Shown: positions 46,331 through 55,012, counted from the stretch's first letter. The stretch is DNA of 64,000 bases from CAVUBL01 sp963739795 (GCA_963739795.1 CAVUBL010000015.1:62001-126000); one strand, 5' to 3'. Numbers and translations: made by a program. Notes: a model not told the origin generated them from the sequence alone.

Positions 46331-48610
46331 ATGGCCCTCAAGGAACGCCTCCGCCGCCACCGCAAGGACCGCCGCTTCATCGTCGGCGCGCTGGCGGCCG
46401 TGCTGGTCGTCCTGATCTCGTTCTTCTACCTGGTCCAGCGCGGCCGGGACCTGCCCGATACGCTGCTCAACAACCAGCTCCTGCTCTTCGTCCTGTGGTA
46501 CGTCAACGTCGTCCTGATCCTGACCATCCTCTTCGTCCTGCTGCGCAACCTGTTCAAGCTGCTGGTCGAGAGGCGCCACCGGATTCTGGGTTCGAAGTTC
46601 AAGATCAAGCTGGTGGCGACCTACATCGGGCTGGCGCTGATCCCGGTGCTGCTCCTCTTCGCCTACGCCACCGAGCTGCTCCAGGGCACCGTCGACCGCT
46701 GGATCAACGCGCCTGTGGCCAAGGTCCTGGACGAGTCCTCCACGGTGGTCGAAGGCCTCTACACCCGCCTCGAGGACCAGGCGCTGCGCGACGCCGGGCA
46801 GGTGCTCGACGCCATCGGCGACCTCGATCTCCAGGACCCGGCCCAGCGGCCGGAGCTGGGCCGCCGCCTCCAGAACCTCCTCGGCGAGCTCTCGCTGGAC
46901 TACCTGGCGGTCTACGACGGCACCGAGTTCATCCACGCGGTGGTCGATCCCCGAAGCGGCATCACCGATCTTCCGGAGCCGGGGCGCCGCAACCTCGCCG
47001 CCGCCGCCGCCGGCGAGCGCATGGTCCGCCGACTCTCCCAGGACTCGGCCGGGCGACTGATCCTGGGCGCTGCGTCCCGGCCGCCGAAGGGCAAGGCCGG
47101 CAAGGGAGGCGAAGGCAAGGACGCCACCGCCGGCGCCGCGGCGGGCGACGAGCCCCAGGCGACGGTGGTGGTGGCCGGCGTGCTCCTCGATCCCCACATC
47201 GCCGAGGTCGCCGACCAGCTCGTCCAGGCCCACCAGCGCCACCGCCAGCTCGTGGTCCAGAAGGACGCCCTCGAGGCGAGCCACCTCCTGCTCTTCCTGC
47301 TCGTGACTCTCCTCATCCTACTGGCCTCCTCGTGGGTCGGCCTGTACCTGGCCCGCCGCGTCACGGTCCCGATCCAAGCCCTCGCCGAAGGGACCGAGCG
47401 GATCAGCCAGGGCGACCTCGATCACCGGGTGGCGGTGGCGGCCGACGACGAGCTCGGGGTGCTCGTGCGCTCGTTCAACCGGATGACCGGCGAGCTGAAG
47501 CGCAACCGGGAGCTGATCGAGCGCAGCAACCGGGAGCTCAAGGAGGCCAACGCCCGCCTCGCCGAGGAGCGGGCCCTGATCGCGGCGGTGGTCGACAACG
47601 TGGCGGCCGGCGTCGTCGCGAGTGACCGGGAGGGGCGGATCGTGACCTGCAACGGGGCGGCGCTCCGGATGCTGCGCCAGTCCGAGGACGAGGTGGTGGG
47701 CCGGCGCGCCGCCGAAGCCTGGAGCGACCCGGAGCGCACCAAGCTCGCCGAGCTCCTGGACCCGCACCAGGATCCGACGCGGGGCTCGGCAGGCGAGGCG
47801 GCGGGGCTCACTCAGGAGCTCCACCTGGTCCTCGGAGGCGAGTGGAAGAGCTTCGAGGTGAAAGTGACGCCCATGGCGTCACCGGGCGAGGAGGCCCGTG
47901 GACGGGTACTGGTGCTCGAAGACCTGACCGAGCTGATCAGGGCTCAGCAGCTCGCCGCCTGGAACGAGGCGGCCCGCCGCATCGCCCACGAGATCAAGAA
48001 CCCCCTGACCCCGATCCGGCTGGCCGCCGAGCGGATCCGGGAGAAGCACAGGCGGCGCGACGCCGATCTGGACGAGGCCCTGGAGGCGGGGGTGGACATC
48101 CTCCTCCAGGAGGTCTCCGCCATGCAGGCCATGGTCGACGAGTTCTCGCGCTACGCCCGCATGCCCCGGCCACAGCCCACGCGGGTGGACCTGGCACGCC
48201 TGGTCGAGGAGACCTTGCACCTCTACCGGGGACTGAAGCCGGGCGTCGAGGTGGCGAGCCGGATCGGGCCCGGCACGGACGCCCTGATGGCCGATTCCGA
48301 GCAGATCAAGCGCGCCCTGATCAACCTCCTCGACAACGCCATCGAAGCGACGGAGGCTCCGGGACGGGTGACGGTGGCGGCGGACGCGACGGACGGCCAC
48401 ATGGAGCTCCACGTCTCCGACACCGGCGAGGGCATCCCCGACTCGGCCAAGGACAAGCTCTTCCTGCCCTACTTCTCCACCAAGGGGCGGGGCACGGGCC
48501 TCGGCCTCGCCATCGTCCACCGCATCGTCTCGGACCACCGCGGCACGATCCGGGTGGAGGACAACCGGCCGCACGGCACGGTGTTCACGATCGAGTTGCC
48601 GCTCAGGTAG
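46331..48610 (+). CDS. NtrY-like membrane sensor histidine kinase
   Basis: 759-residue hybrid-free histidine kinase. Three N-terminal membrane helices (about 15-36, 50-75, 90-115), an extracytoplasmic domain (to about 305) with a Lys/Gly/Ala-rich stretch near 255-280, a fourth helix (about 318-340), HAMP (to about 390), and PAS (from RALIAAVVDNVAAGVVASD). HisKA carries H552 in RRIAHEIKNPLTPIRLA, and HATPase_c follows with N box LINLLDNAIEA, G1 DTGEGI and G2 GTGLGLAIVH. The layout and RLAAERIREKHRR match NtrY. The expected NtrX regulator is missing: after the stop come three tandem R1 repeats and an opposing gene. Confidence 0.9.
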   Translation: MALKERLRRHRKDRRFIVGALAAVLVVLISFFYLVQRGRDLPDTLLNNQLLLFVLWYVNVVLILTILFVLLRNLFKLLVERRHRILGSKFKIKLVATYIGLALIPVLLLFAYATELLQGTVDRWINAPVAKVLDESSTVVEGLYTRLEDQALRDAGQVLDAIGDLDLQDPAQRPELGRRLQNLLGELSLDYLAVYDGTEFIHAVVDPRSGITDLPEPGRRNLAAAAAGERMVRRLSQDSAGRLILGAASRPPKGKAGKGGEGKDATAGAAAGDEPQATVVVAGVLLDPHIAEVADQLVQAHQRHRQLVVQKDALEASHLLLFLLVTLLILLASSWVGLYLARRVTVPIQALAEGTERISQGDLDHRVAVAADDELGVLVRSFNRMTGELKRNRELIERSNRELKEANARLAEERALIAAVVDNVAAGVVASDREGRIVTCNGAALRMLRQSEDEVVGRRAAEAWSDPERTKLAELLDPHQDPTRGSAGEAAGLTQELHLVLGGEWKSFEVKVTPMASPGEEARGRVLVLEDLTELIRAQQLAAWNEAARRIAHEIKNPLTPIRLAAERIREKHRRRDADLDEALEAGVDILLQEVSAMQAMVDEFSRYARMPRPQPTRVDLARLVEETLHLYRGLKPGVEVASRIGPGTDALMADSEQIKRALINLLDNAIEATEAPGRVTVAADATDGHMELHVSDTGEGIPDSAKDKLFLPYFSTKGRGTGLGLAIVHRIVSDHRGTIRVEDNRPHGTVFTIELPLR

Positions 48611-48704
48611 ATCGACGGGGCTTCGCCTTCAACTTCGAGGCAGGGGCGAGGGACGCCCCCTCCCGCACAACCCGAGCAGCGCAACGGCGGAGGTGGGCGG
48701 TGGC

Positions 48705-48884
48705 GTCCCCTTCCCCCCCTGGGGGTGGGAAGGGGATCGAGGGGTTGCAGGGGGGAGGCAGTCAACCGTCCCCTTCCCCCCCTGGGGGTGGGAAGGGGAT
48801 CGAGGGGTTGCAGGGGGGAGGCAGTCAACCGTCCCCTTCCCCCCCTGGGGGTGGGAAGGGGATCGAGGGGTTGCAGGGGGGATC
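48705..48884 (+). repeat. R1 hairpin/G-rich repeats, copies 5-7, tandem
   Basis: Three units at 48705, 48768 and 48831 with a period of exactly 63 bp; the first two are identical including the GGCAGTCAACC joint. Each has the CCCCTTCCC / GGGAAGGGG hairpin and G-rich tail. They fill the gap between convergent NtrY-like and baeRF-like genes, and the last unit ends 5 nt from the latter's stop. Confidence 0.85.
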
Positions 48885-48889
48885 CGCGG

Positions 48890-50041
48890 TCAATAGCGAT
48901 ACACCGCCGCGACCGGTGCACCTTCCGGCACCTGCTCCGGCTGCACCGCGAAGACCCGGCCCCCCTTGAGGAGAGTCTGGATCGCAGCGAAGTCCACCAG
49001 GTCCTCGTGGCCTGGGCCGTCCTGCTCGGCGAGCTCCACCCGCCGCCCGTCCGGGTCGAACCACCCCCAGCGCCGGGTGCCCAGCGCCACGAAGAGCGTC
49101 TCCACCCGCCCGTCGGCGGCCGCCGTGATGACCTCCTCGAGCTGGCTCGAGGCCTGGCCGGTGCCCACCAGCTCCCCGTAACGGTCGGCCGCGCTCTCCT
49201 GGGAGCGGGTGAAGGTCGGCTCGACCAGGGGCCAGGCCCGCTCGTGGAGCTCCTCGGCGGTGAGCTCGTCCGGGTTGCCCGGCACGCCGCCCTCGACCAG
49301 GGTCGCGTGGCCCGAGGCCTGGCGGTAGATGGGGAACAGGAACTCCACGCCCGCGAGCACCAGCGGGGCGCTCCGGTCGCCGATCAGGGCGGTGACGCCC
49401 CGGTCCAAGAGGCCGAAGAACTTGCGAATCTCGGCCTTCGCGTCGTCCTCGCCGCCACCCTGGCCGTGGTAGACGGGGGAATCTCCGGCGCGTCCGGTCT
49501 TGGCGCCGGTGTGGTACTGGATGTGGGTCTCCTCCACCTCGTAGCCCACCGCTTCGTCGAGACTCGTGGGCAAATCCCCAAGGTCGAGCTCGTGCACGCT
49601 GTGGCGCGTGGCCTCCAGGAGCCGGGCGCGCTTCTGGGAGAGCGCCAGGATGTAGAAACGCCCGTCCCCCGAGAAGAGCGGAAGAAGCGGTTTGAGGTGG
49701 AAGCGCTCCTCGACCAGGGCCAGCTCGCGGACCTCGACGGGCACCCGGTAGCAACGGAAGAAGCCGTCGGCGACGAACAACGCCAGGCCGTCGCTCTGGT
49801 GCTGCCAGAAGGGGGTGTCGTCGATCAGCTCGACAGCCGGCGCGAGGAGGGCTTCGGCCTGCTTCGGGCCGAGGCCGTAGGCCTCCAGCGAGTCGGCCGC
49901 CTTGCGAACCAGGTTCTTGAACCGGATCGCGTTCTGCTGGGTCTCCGGACCGGCCTTGACCATCGGTGCGTACAGCGATACGCAAGCGCCTTGGCGGCGC
50001 TGCATCAACGCTTCGAGCTCGCCTCGGGACAGTTGCTTCAT
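48890..50041 (-). CDS. baeRF-family (release-factor-1-like) protein
   Basis: 383-residue protein resembling the bacterial archaeo-eukaryotic release-factor-like (baeRF) families. N-terminal ACVSLYAPM and GPETQQNAIRFKNLVRKA, a middle PVEVRELALVEERFHLKPLLPL with FYILALSQKRARLLEA, then LDRGVTALIGDRSAPLVLAGVEFLFPIYRQA, and a C-terminal AADGRVETLFVALGTRRWG domain. baeRFs are thought to act at the ribosome; activity is not established. Start MKQLSRGELEAL at 50041 with GAGGAGG 8 nt upstream. Divergent from the FKBP gene across a 128-nt regulatory gap. Confidence 0.62.
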   Translation of the reverse strand: MKQLSRGELEALMQRRQGACVSLYAPMVKAGPETQQNAIRFKNLVRKAADSLEAYGLGPKQAEALLAPAVELIDDTPFWQHQSDGLALFVADGFFRCYRVPVEVRELALVEERFHLKPLLPLFSGDGRFYILALSQKRARLLEATRHSVHELDLGDLPTSLDEAVGYEVEETHIQYHTGAKTGRAGDSPVYHGQGGGEDDAKAEIRKFFGLLDRGVTALIGDRSAPLVLAGVEFLFPIYRQASGHATLVEGGVPGNPDELTAEELHERAWPLVEPTFTRSQESAADRYGELVGTGQASSQLEEVITAAADGRVETLFVALGTRRWGWFDPDGRRVELAEQDGPGHEDLVDFAAIQTLLKGGRVFAVQPEQVPEGAPVAAVYRY

Positions 50042-50091
50042 GGGATGAACCTCCTCGCTGGAATCCTTGGAGCTACACATAGCGGCGTCCC

Positions 50092-50104
50092 TTACCTATG
50101 GTAA
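50092..50104. promoter_or_regulatory. Dyad between the divergent baeRF and FKBP genes
   Basis: TTACC-TAT-GGTAA, a perfect 13-nt palindrome. On the minus strand TTACCA at 50099-50104 stands 17 nt from TATGTG, a possible promoter for the baeRF-like gene, so the dyad would cover its -35. Confidence 0.42.
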
Positions 50105-50169
50105 CGTCATCGCCCTCCGCATTCGTTCCTCTCTCGAAAGACAGCTTCTCCGGAAAGGGAACCACACCC

Positions 50170-51006
50170 ATGAAACCAGTTTACAGTCTCTTCGCGGGCG
50201 CGCTCGTCCTGATGCTGGGCGTCGCGCCGGCGTGCGCCGCACCGAAGGCCTCGGGCCAGGACGCGGATTCGGCCCAGGCCCAGCCCAAGGACAAGGCCAT
50301 GGACCAGAGCGGCGCCGAGGCCGGTGCCCAGGACCAGTCCAAGACCTTCTACGCCCTCGGGCTCGCTATCTCCCAGGGCCTTGCCCAGTTCCACCTCACC
50401 GAAGACGAGCTTCAGTCGGTCCAGAAGGGCCTGGCCGACGGTGTCCTGGGCAACGAGCCCAAGGTCGACCTCAAGGAGTACATGAAGAACATCCAGGAGC
50501 TCGCCCAAGCGCGGGCGGCAGCGGCCTCGAAGGTGGAGCGCACCGAGGGGGCCGACTTCCTGGCCAAGGCGGCGGCCGAGCCCGGCGCGGTGAAGACCGA
50601 CTCCGGCATGGTCTACCAGATCGAGAAGGAGGGCACCGGCCCGAGCCCGGTGGCCACCGACACGGTGAAGGTGAACTACAAGGGCACGCTGCGCGACGGC
50701 ACCGTCTTCGACAGCTCCTACGACCGCGGCCAACCCGCCACCTTCCCCCTCAACCAGGTCATCCCCTGCTGGACCGAGGGCGTGCAGCACCTGAAGGTGG
50801 GCGGTAAGGCGAAGCTCGTCTGCCCGCCGGACCTGGCGTACGGTGACCGGCCGGCCGGCAAGATCCCGCCGGGCTCGACCCTGATCTTCGACGTGGAGCT
50901 GCTCGACGTCACGAAGGCGGAGGCGCCGAAGACGCCCGCGGCGCAGCCCCCGAGCGACAGCCAGCACAAGATGCCGGCCAAGAGCTCCGGAAAGAGCGGC
51001 GGCTGA
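50170..51006 (+). CDS. Exported FKBP-type peptidyl-prolyl isomerase
   Basis: 278-residue proline isomerase that helps fold exported proteins. The signal peptide ends APACAAP. A Gln/Ala/Asp-rich linker leads to an FkpA/Mip-type N-terminal helical dimerisation domain (YALGLAISQGLAQFHLTEDEL) and the FKBP domain (about 140-255), with VKVNYKGTLRDGTVFDSSY, FPLNQVIPCWTEGVQHLKVGGKAKLVCPPDLAYG and PPGSTLIFDVELL. Catalytic-pocket residues look normal. A Lys/Ser/Pro tail ends the protein. The start at 50170 begins the signal peptide. A small membrane protein gene follows 9 nt downstream. Confidence 0.92.
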   Translation: MKPVYSLFAGALVLMLGVAPACAAPKASGQDADSAQAQPKDKAMDQSGAEAGAQDQSKTFYALGLAISQGLAQFHLTEDELQSVQKGLADGVLGNEPKVDLKEYMKNIQELAQARAAAASKVERTEGADFLAKAAAEPGAVKTDSGMVYQIEKEGTGPSPVATDTVKVNYKGTLRDGTVFDSSYDRGQPATFPLNQVIPCWTEGVQHLKVGGKAKLVCPPDLAYGDRPAGKIPPGSTLIFDVELLDVTKAEAPKTPAAQPPSDSQHKMPAKSSGKSGG

Positions 51007-51015
51007 CCTCGAGCG

Positions 51016-51393
51016 ATGTTGAGGAAGCGGGCGATCCGGTCGCTCCTCGTCGAGCAGGTCGCCGGGCTGCTGCCCCGGGAGACCGAGGCCGAGGAGCCGG
51101 CGAACGGTGAGGCGGCCCCGGCCGAGGCGGCGGTGCAGGAGGCCGCCGCCGAGGTCGAGGCCCTGCACAAGGCCAAGCGCCGGGCCCTCCTGATGGTGGG
51201 CCTCGACTGGATCGCCCTCGCCGCCCTCTTCCTCCTGCGGGACCGGGGAGCGACTTTCCTCCCCATGGACGGCACCATCGAGACCATCTTCACCCTGGGC
51301 GTGGTGGCGGTGGCGATCCACTCCGGCTTCCGCCTCGGCCAGCTCGAGAAGTACCGGGCGGTGTCGCGGACTTACGAGAATCTATTGGAGTAG
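51016..51393 (+). CDS. Small membrane protein of unknown function
   Basis: 125 residues, unrecognised. A basic N-terminus (MLRKRAIRSLLVEQ), an Ala/Glu-rich probable helix (about 20-50), then two hydrophobic segments: RRALLMVGLDWIALAALFLL and TIFTLGVVAVAIHSGFRLGQ. These are joined by a short loop and followed by EKYRAVSRTYENLLE. Only 9 nt after the FKBP gene, so co-transcribed. After it a 258-nt gap holds one R1 repeat. Confidence 0.7.
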   Translation: MLRKRAIRSLLVEQVAGLLPRETEAEEPANGEAAPAEAAVQEAAAEVEALHKAKRRALLMVGLDWIALAALFLLRDRGATFLPMDGTIETIFTLGVVAVAIHSGFRLGQLEKYRAVSRTYENLLE

Positions 51394-51520
51394 AGCAACT
51401 CCGCCTCAGCCCTAGAGGCCGAGTTGCCGGCGGTGCCAGCAGGCGGTAGACCCCCGCCCACGATGAGCGTGTTCGCCTACGCTCGTCTGCGTGCCGTTCC
51501 CTGGACGCTGGATCCGCCGC

Positions 51521-51571
51521 ATCCCCCCCGCAACCCCTCGATCCCCTTCCCACCCCGAGGGGGGAAAGGGA
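51521..51571 (-). repeat. R1 hairpin/G-rich repeat, copy 8 (reverse)
   Basis: Only copy in minus orientation: reading minus, CCCTTTCCC / GGGAAGGGG around CCCTCGGGGT, then ATCGAGGGG, TTGC, G7, GATGCG. Between convergent genes. Confidence 0.72.
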
Positions 51572-51651
51572 CGCCCCCACCCGGCGGTGAGCTTCGGAGC
51601 TGGGATGCCAACCGGAAGAGCGCCGATCCAGACGCGGACTCCGGAGCATGA

Positions 51652-54054
51652 CTACTCGCCTGCCCGTCGCATGGCAGCGGCCTTGCCGATCAGGGTCGCG
51701 AGCTCTGAGACCCGGACGTCGCCCGGGTACTCGGCGGCCAGCTTCTGCGCCCGCTTGAAGAGCTCGTCCAGATCCCCTTCGCGGGCCCAGTAGCTCCCCT
51801 TCAGGATCTCGCCGAGCTCCGCCACCACCGAAGCCAGGCGCAGGGCCCGCGGCGCCGACTCCCAGCGTCCGTCGAGCTCGCCGGCGGTGATCGACCTGGC
51901 GACCTCCTCCACCCGGCCCGAAGCAGCGCTCCGGTAGCGCAGGTGCAGCGTCGCGGCGGTCCGCCGGGCACGCGCCCCCGGCCGCAGCTTGACCTCGTAG
52001 AGCGCCGTCACCGTGTGGCCTGCGCCCACCTCCCCGGCGTCGACCGTGTCGTCGCGGAAGCGCTCGTCCGGCACGTCCCGGTTCTCGTAGCCGATCAGGC
52101 GGTAGCGCTCCACGACCTTGGGATCGAGCTCCACCTGCACCTTGGCGTCCCGGGCGATGGTCTGGAGAGTGCCGGTCAGGTTCTCGACGAACACCCGGCG
52201 CGCCTCCTCCAGGCTGTCGACATAGGCGTAGGCGCCGTCGCCGCGGTCGGCGAGCTGCTCCATGAGCACGTCGTTGTAGTTGCCCATGCCGAAGCCCACG
52301 GTGGTCAGCTCGATGCCCCGGCGGGCCTCGTCGCCGATCCGCTGGAGGATCGAGCCGGGGCCGGTAGCGCCCACGTTGGCGACGCCGTCCGAGCACAGGA
52401 TGACCCGGTTGATGGCGCCGGGGCGGAAGTCCGCCCGCGCCAGCCGGTAACCCAGCTCCAGACCCTCCTCGGCGTTGGTCGCGCCTTCGGGCTGGAGCTG
52501 GTCGACGGCCCGGCGGATCGCTTCGTGGTCGGCGGTGTGGCCGAGAAGCACGCGGCCGTTCGAGCCGTACACCACCAACGCCACCCGGTCGTCGGGCCGC
52601 AGGTGATCGAGGAGCAGGCCCAGGGCCTGCTTCACCAGGCCGAGGCGGTTGCCGGCGGCCATGGAGCCCGAGACGTCCACCACGAAGGTCAGCACGGCGC
52701 TCTTGCGCTCGGCAGGGTCAATCGTCCGCGCAGCCAGGCCGAAGCGGATCAGGTGGTAACGGGGGCCCTCGGCGAAGGGCGAGCGCGAGCCCTCGGCAAC
52801 CAGAGAGAAGTCGGAGCTCTCGGGCGGCGCGGGATCGCCGTAGTCGAAGGCGTTGATCATCTCCTCGACCCGCACCGCCTCGTGAGGCGGGAGGTGGCCG
52901 TCCTCGAGATAGCGCCGCACGACGCCCCAGGAGCCGGTGTCGACATCGAGGCCGAAGGTCGAGAGCGGGTCGTCCTCGGTGTCGATGAACGGGTTGGTGC
53001 CGTAGCTCTTGAAGAAGACGTCGCCGTACGGCTGGTCGTTGGGCTCGGCGGTGCCGCCGGTCGAGGGAGGAATGCCGGCGGGGCCACCGACGACCGACTG
53101 GACCCGCGCCGGGGCCTCGGCTCGCTTGGCCTTGGGCGCCGAACCGACGGTCCGACGGCTGATCTTGCGCTCGTCGAGGACCGGCGATTCAGATGTCACT
53201 GTGATGACCTCTCTCACGGGCGGTGACATCGAGACATCCAGCGCCGTATCGCGGTCCGAGCGCACCGCTACGGTCGGGTACTCGACCGTCGAGAAACCTT
53301 CGAGCCGGGCGTCGACTCGATAGGTCCCGGGGGCCAGGTCTTTGATCTTCGCCTCACCTCGGGCGTCAGTGAGCGCGACCCGGGCTTCTTCTCCGCCGGA
53401 GACCTCGACCTGCGCACCGGGGAGCGGGCTTCCCTCGAGATCGGTGACGTGAAGCCGCATGCTGCCGGAGGTCGGAGAGGCAGGAGGCGACGGGGCCGCG
53501 GCTTCCCCCTTCTCCGGCGACCGGACCTTCTCGGCTAGGCGCCCGGTCAAGGGCGCAGCCCTGGCGAGGTCGGACTCGGCAGGTGCGGAGGCGGGAGAGG
53601 CCGCGGACCGCCGGGTGACGCGGTTGAGCGCTCCAGCGGTGGCTTCCTCAGAGGCCCGCGCCTCCGGGAGCCTATCCCGGACCGGGGCCTGGATGGGGGC
53701 TTGGAGCGCGGGCCGGCGCGGCGCGGCGGACGGAGCCGGTGCGGAAGCGGCAGCCGCGGCGACGTTCGGGGCCGGGGTGCGCTGGATCACGCGCAGAGCG
53801 ACCACGCCGGCGCCCGCCGCCAGGGCCACCGAGGCGGCGGCCAGCATCCAGCGGGTCGGCGGGCGGAGGCCGGATGAGCGCCCCGGGGGGTGTCCGACGT
53901 TCGGGGCAATCTCGGGCGCCAGCTCCCCTGCCAGATTCAGCCGCTCCGGGATCTCGCTCCGGATCGCCTCGGCCAGGCCTAGGGGCGGCGCGGCCATGGG
54001 CTCGCCGCGGAGGTCGAGCTCGTCGTGGATCGTCTTCTTCGCTGCGCGGTTCAT
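51652..54054 (-). CDS. Membrane VWA protein coupled to an ECF sigma factor (candidate anti-sigma)
   Basis: 800-residue single-pass protein. Residues 1-67 are cytoplasmic, one helix spans 68-90, then an Ala/Pro-rich linker. A carboxypeptidase-regulatory-like beta domain follows (about 199-275; SMRLHVTDLEGSPLPGAQVEVSG), then the von Willebrand N-terminal region (DDPLSTFGLDVDTGSWGVVRRYL). The VWA domain (from about 450) has MIDAS DVSGSM and later SDGVANVG, and the YfbK-type C-terminal DUF3520 region follows. It begins in an ATGA overlap with the ECF sigma gene, the usual place of an anti-sigma factor. Its cytoplasmic part has no zinc anti-sigma motif (HxxxCxxC), so inhibition of the sigma factor is inferred from position only. 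Confidence 0.85.
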   Translation of the reverse strand: MNRAAKKTIHDELDLRGEPMAAPPLGLAEAIRSEIPERLNLAGELAPEIAPNVGHPPGRSSGLRPPTRWMLAAASVALAAGAGVVALRVIQRTPAPNVAAAAASAPAPSAAPRRPALQAPIQAPVRDRLPEARASEEATAGALNRVTRRSAASPASAPAESDLARAAPLTGRLAEKVRSPEKGEAAAPSPPASPTSGSMRLHVTDLEGSPLPGAQVEVSGGEEARVALTDARGEAKIKDLAPGTYRVDARLEGFSTVEYPTVAVRSDRDTALDVSMSPPVREVITVTSESPVLDERKISRRTVGSAPKAKRAEAPARVQSVVGGPAGIPPSTGGTAEPNDQPYGDVFFKSYGTNPFIDTEDDPLSTFGLDVDTGSWGVVRRYLEDGHLPPHEAVRVEEMINAFDYGDPAPPESSDFSLVAEGSRSPFAEGPRYHLIRFGLAARTIDPAERKSAVLTFVVDVSGSMAAGNRLGLVKQALGLLLDHLRPDDRVALVVYGSNGRVLLGHTADHEAIRRAVDQLQPEGATNAEEGLELGYRLARADFRPGAINRVILCSDGVANVGATGPGSILQRIGDEARRGIELTTVGFGMGNYNDVLMEQLADRGDGAYAYVDSLEEARRVFVENLTGTLQTIARDAKVQVELDPKVVERYRLIGYENRDVPDERFRDDTVDAGEVGAGHTVTALYEVKLRPGARARRTAATLHLRYRSAASGRVEEVARSITAGELDGRWESAPRALRLASVVAELGEILKGSYWAREGDLDELFKRAQKLAAEYPGDVRVSELATLIGKAAAMRRAGE

Positions 54055-54686
54055 GTCGCCACCTCGTTCGCCACGTCGTTCAAGCTCTCGGCCAGCAGTC
54101 CTTCCGCCCTCTTCAGGCGTTTCCGGATCGCCACGCTTGTCACTCCCTCGAGTCGGGCGATCTCCCGCACCGCGAGGCCGCGCCAGTAGCGCGCCGTGAT
54201 GGTGAAGCGAAGGTCCTCGGGCAGGGCCAGGACCGCGCGCCGGAGGCGCTCGCCGGTACGGGACCTCTCGGCGTGCTCGTGCGGCCCGGGCGCTGGATCG
54301 TCCAGGGCGCGGGCCGTCTCCTCTTCGAGCGGCAGGAGGCGGTGGGGCCTGCGGGCGTGGGAGAGGAAAGTGGTGTAGGCGATGCGGTAGAGCCAGGTGG
54401 AGAATCGGGCGCGCCCCCGGAAGCCGCCGAGGGCGGCCCAGGCTTTGCGGTAGGTCTCCTGGGTCAAGTCGGCGGCGAGGTCGGAATCGCCGCCGGCGAG
54501 GCGGTGGAGGGCCCCGTAGATGGTCCGGTAGGTGCCGTCGACGAGGCGCTCGGCGGCGGCGGGGTCGCCGGCGGCGGCCGCGCGCAGGAGGCGGAGCTCT
54601 TCGGCGCGGGGGAGGTCGGCGGCGGGGGCGCCTCGGGGCGGGGCGGCGGCTCCTGGGGGCGAGGTCGCCTGCATCGTGGTCACCAT
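54051..54686 (-). CDS. ECF-type RNA polymerase sigma factor
   Basis: 211-residue extracytoplasmic-function sigma factor. After a Pro/Ala-rich N-terminus of 27 residues come region 2 (LLRAAAAGDPAAAERLVDGTY, DLTQETYRKAWAALGGFRG, FSTWLYRIAYTTFL) and region 4 (VLALPEDLRFTITARYWRGL, VREIARLEGVTSVAIRKRLKRAEGLL). ATG at 54686; the second ATG five codons on is an alternative. Translationally coupled to the VWA membrane protein, its probable regulator. Its own target promoter (GGAAC-type -35) was not recognised upstream; an R2 palindrome begins about 50 nt before the start codon. Confidence 0.9.
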   Translation of the reverse strand: MVTTMQATSPPGAAAPPRGAPAADLPRAEELRLLRAAAAGDPAAAERLVDGTYRTIYGALHRLAGGDSDLAADLTQETYRKAWAALGGFRGRARFSTWLYRIAYTTFLSHARRPHRLLPLEEETARALDDPAPGPHEHAERSRTGERLRRAVLALPEDLRFTITARYWRGLAVREIARLEGVTSVAIRKRLKRAEGLLAESLNDVANEVAT

Positions 54687-54733
54687 GCCTTGTTAGACGC
54701 GGTGCGTGGCGATTGTGAAACCTTGAGGGAGAC

Positions 54734-54810
54734 TACACGGCCGTGGGCGCGGTGGAGCTTCGGCGGCAAACTGCGCCGGCGAAGCTCCACGCGTCGCCCG
54801 CGGCCTGCGT
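54734..54810 (+). repeat. R2 covarying palindrome, copy C
   Basis: Inner stem GTGGAGCTTCG (54752-54762) with CGAAGCTCCAC (54780-54790); outer stem GGCCGTGGGCG (54739-54749) with CGCCCGCGGCC (54795-54805) containing one G-T wobble. Loop GGCAAACTGCG is the same as in copies A and B. In the 54687-55049 gap, which also holds an R1 copy. Confidence 0.78.
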
Positions 54811-54958
54811 ACGAACGGCGGTTGAGGCGTCGGGCCCCTTCGGCGGGGCGGTGGGCTCGGCGCCTGGGGGGGTAAGTGGGGGGAGAGGCGGGGTTGCCTG
54901 TTGCGGCGGAGGGATGCCTCTCAAGGCAACGACCCTCGTGATCCGACGGGGTGGGGAC

Positions 54959-55012
54959 GTCCCCTTCCCCCCTTGGGGGTGGGAAGGGGATCGAGGGGTT
55001 GCGGGGGGGATC
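54959..55012 (+). repeat. R1 hairpin/G-rich repeat, copy 9
   Basis: CCCCTTCCC / GGGAAGGGG around CCCTTGGGGGT, then ATCGAGGGG, TTGC, G7, GATC. A truncated tail (CTGCGGGGGGGATCC) repeats directly after it. Confidence 0.75.

Noticed and set aside
48705..48884. Possible CRISPR array
   Set aside because: Three units of 63 bp are nearly identical throughout, with no variable spacers, and no cas gene is nearby. The same holds for 57220-57405.
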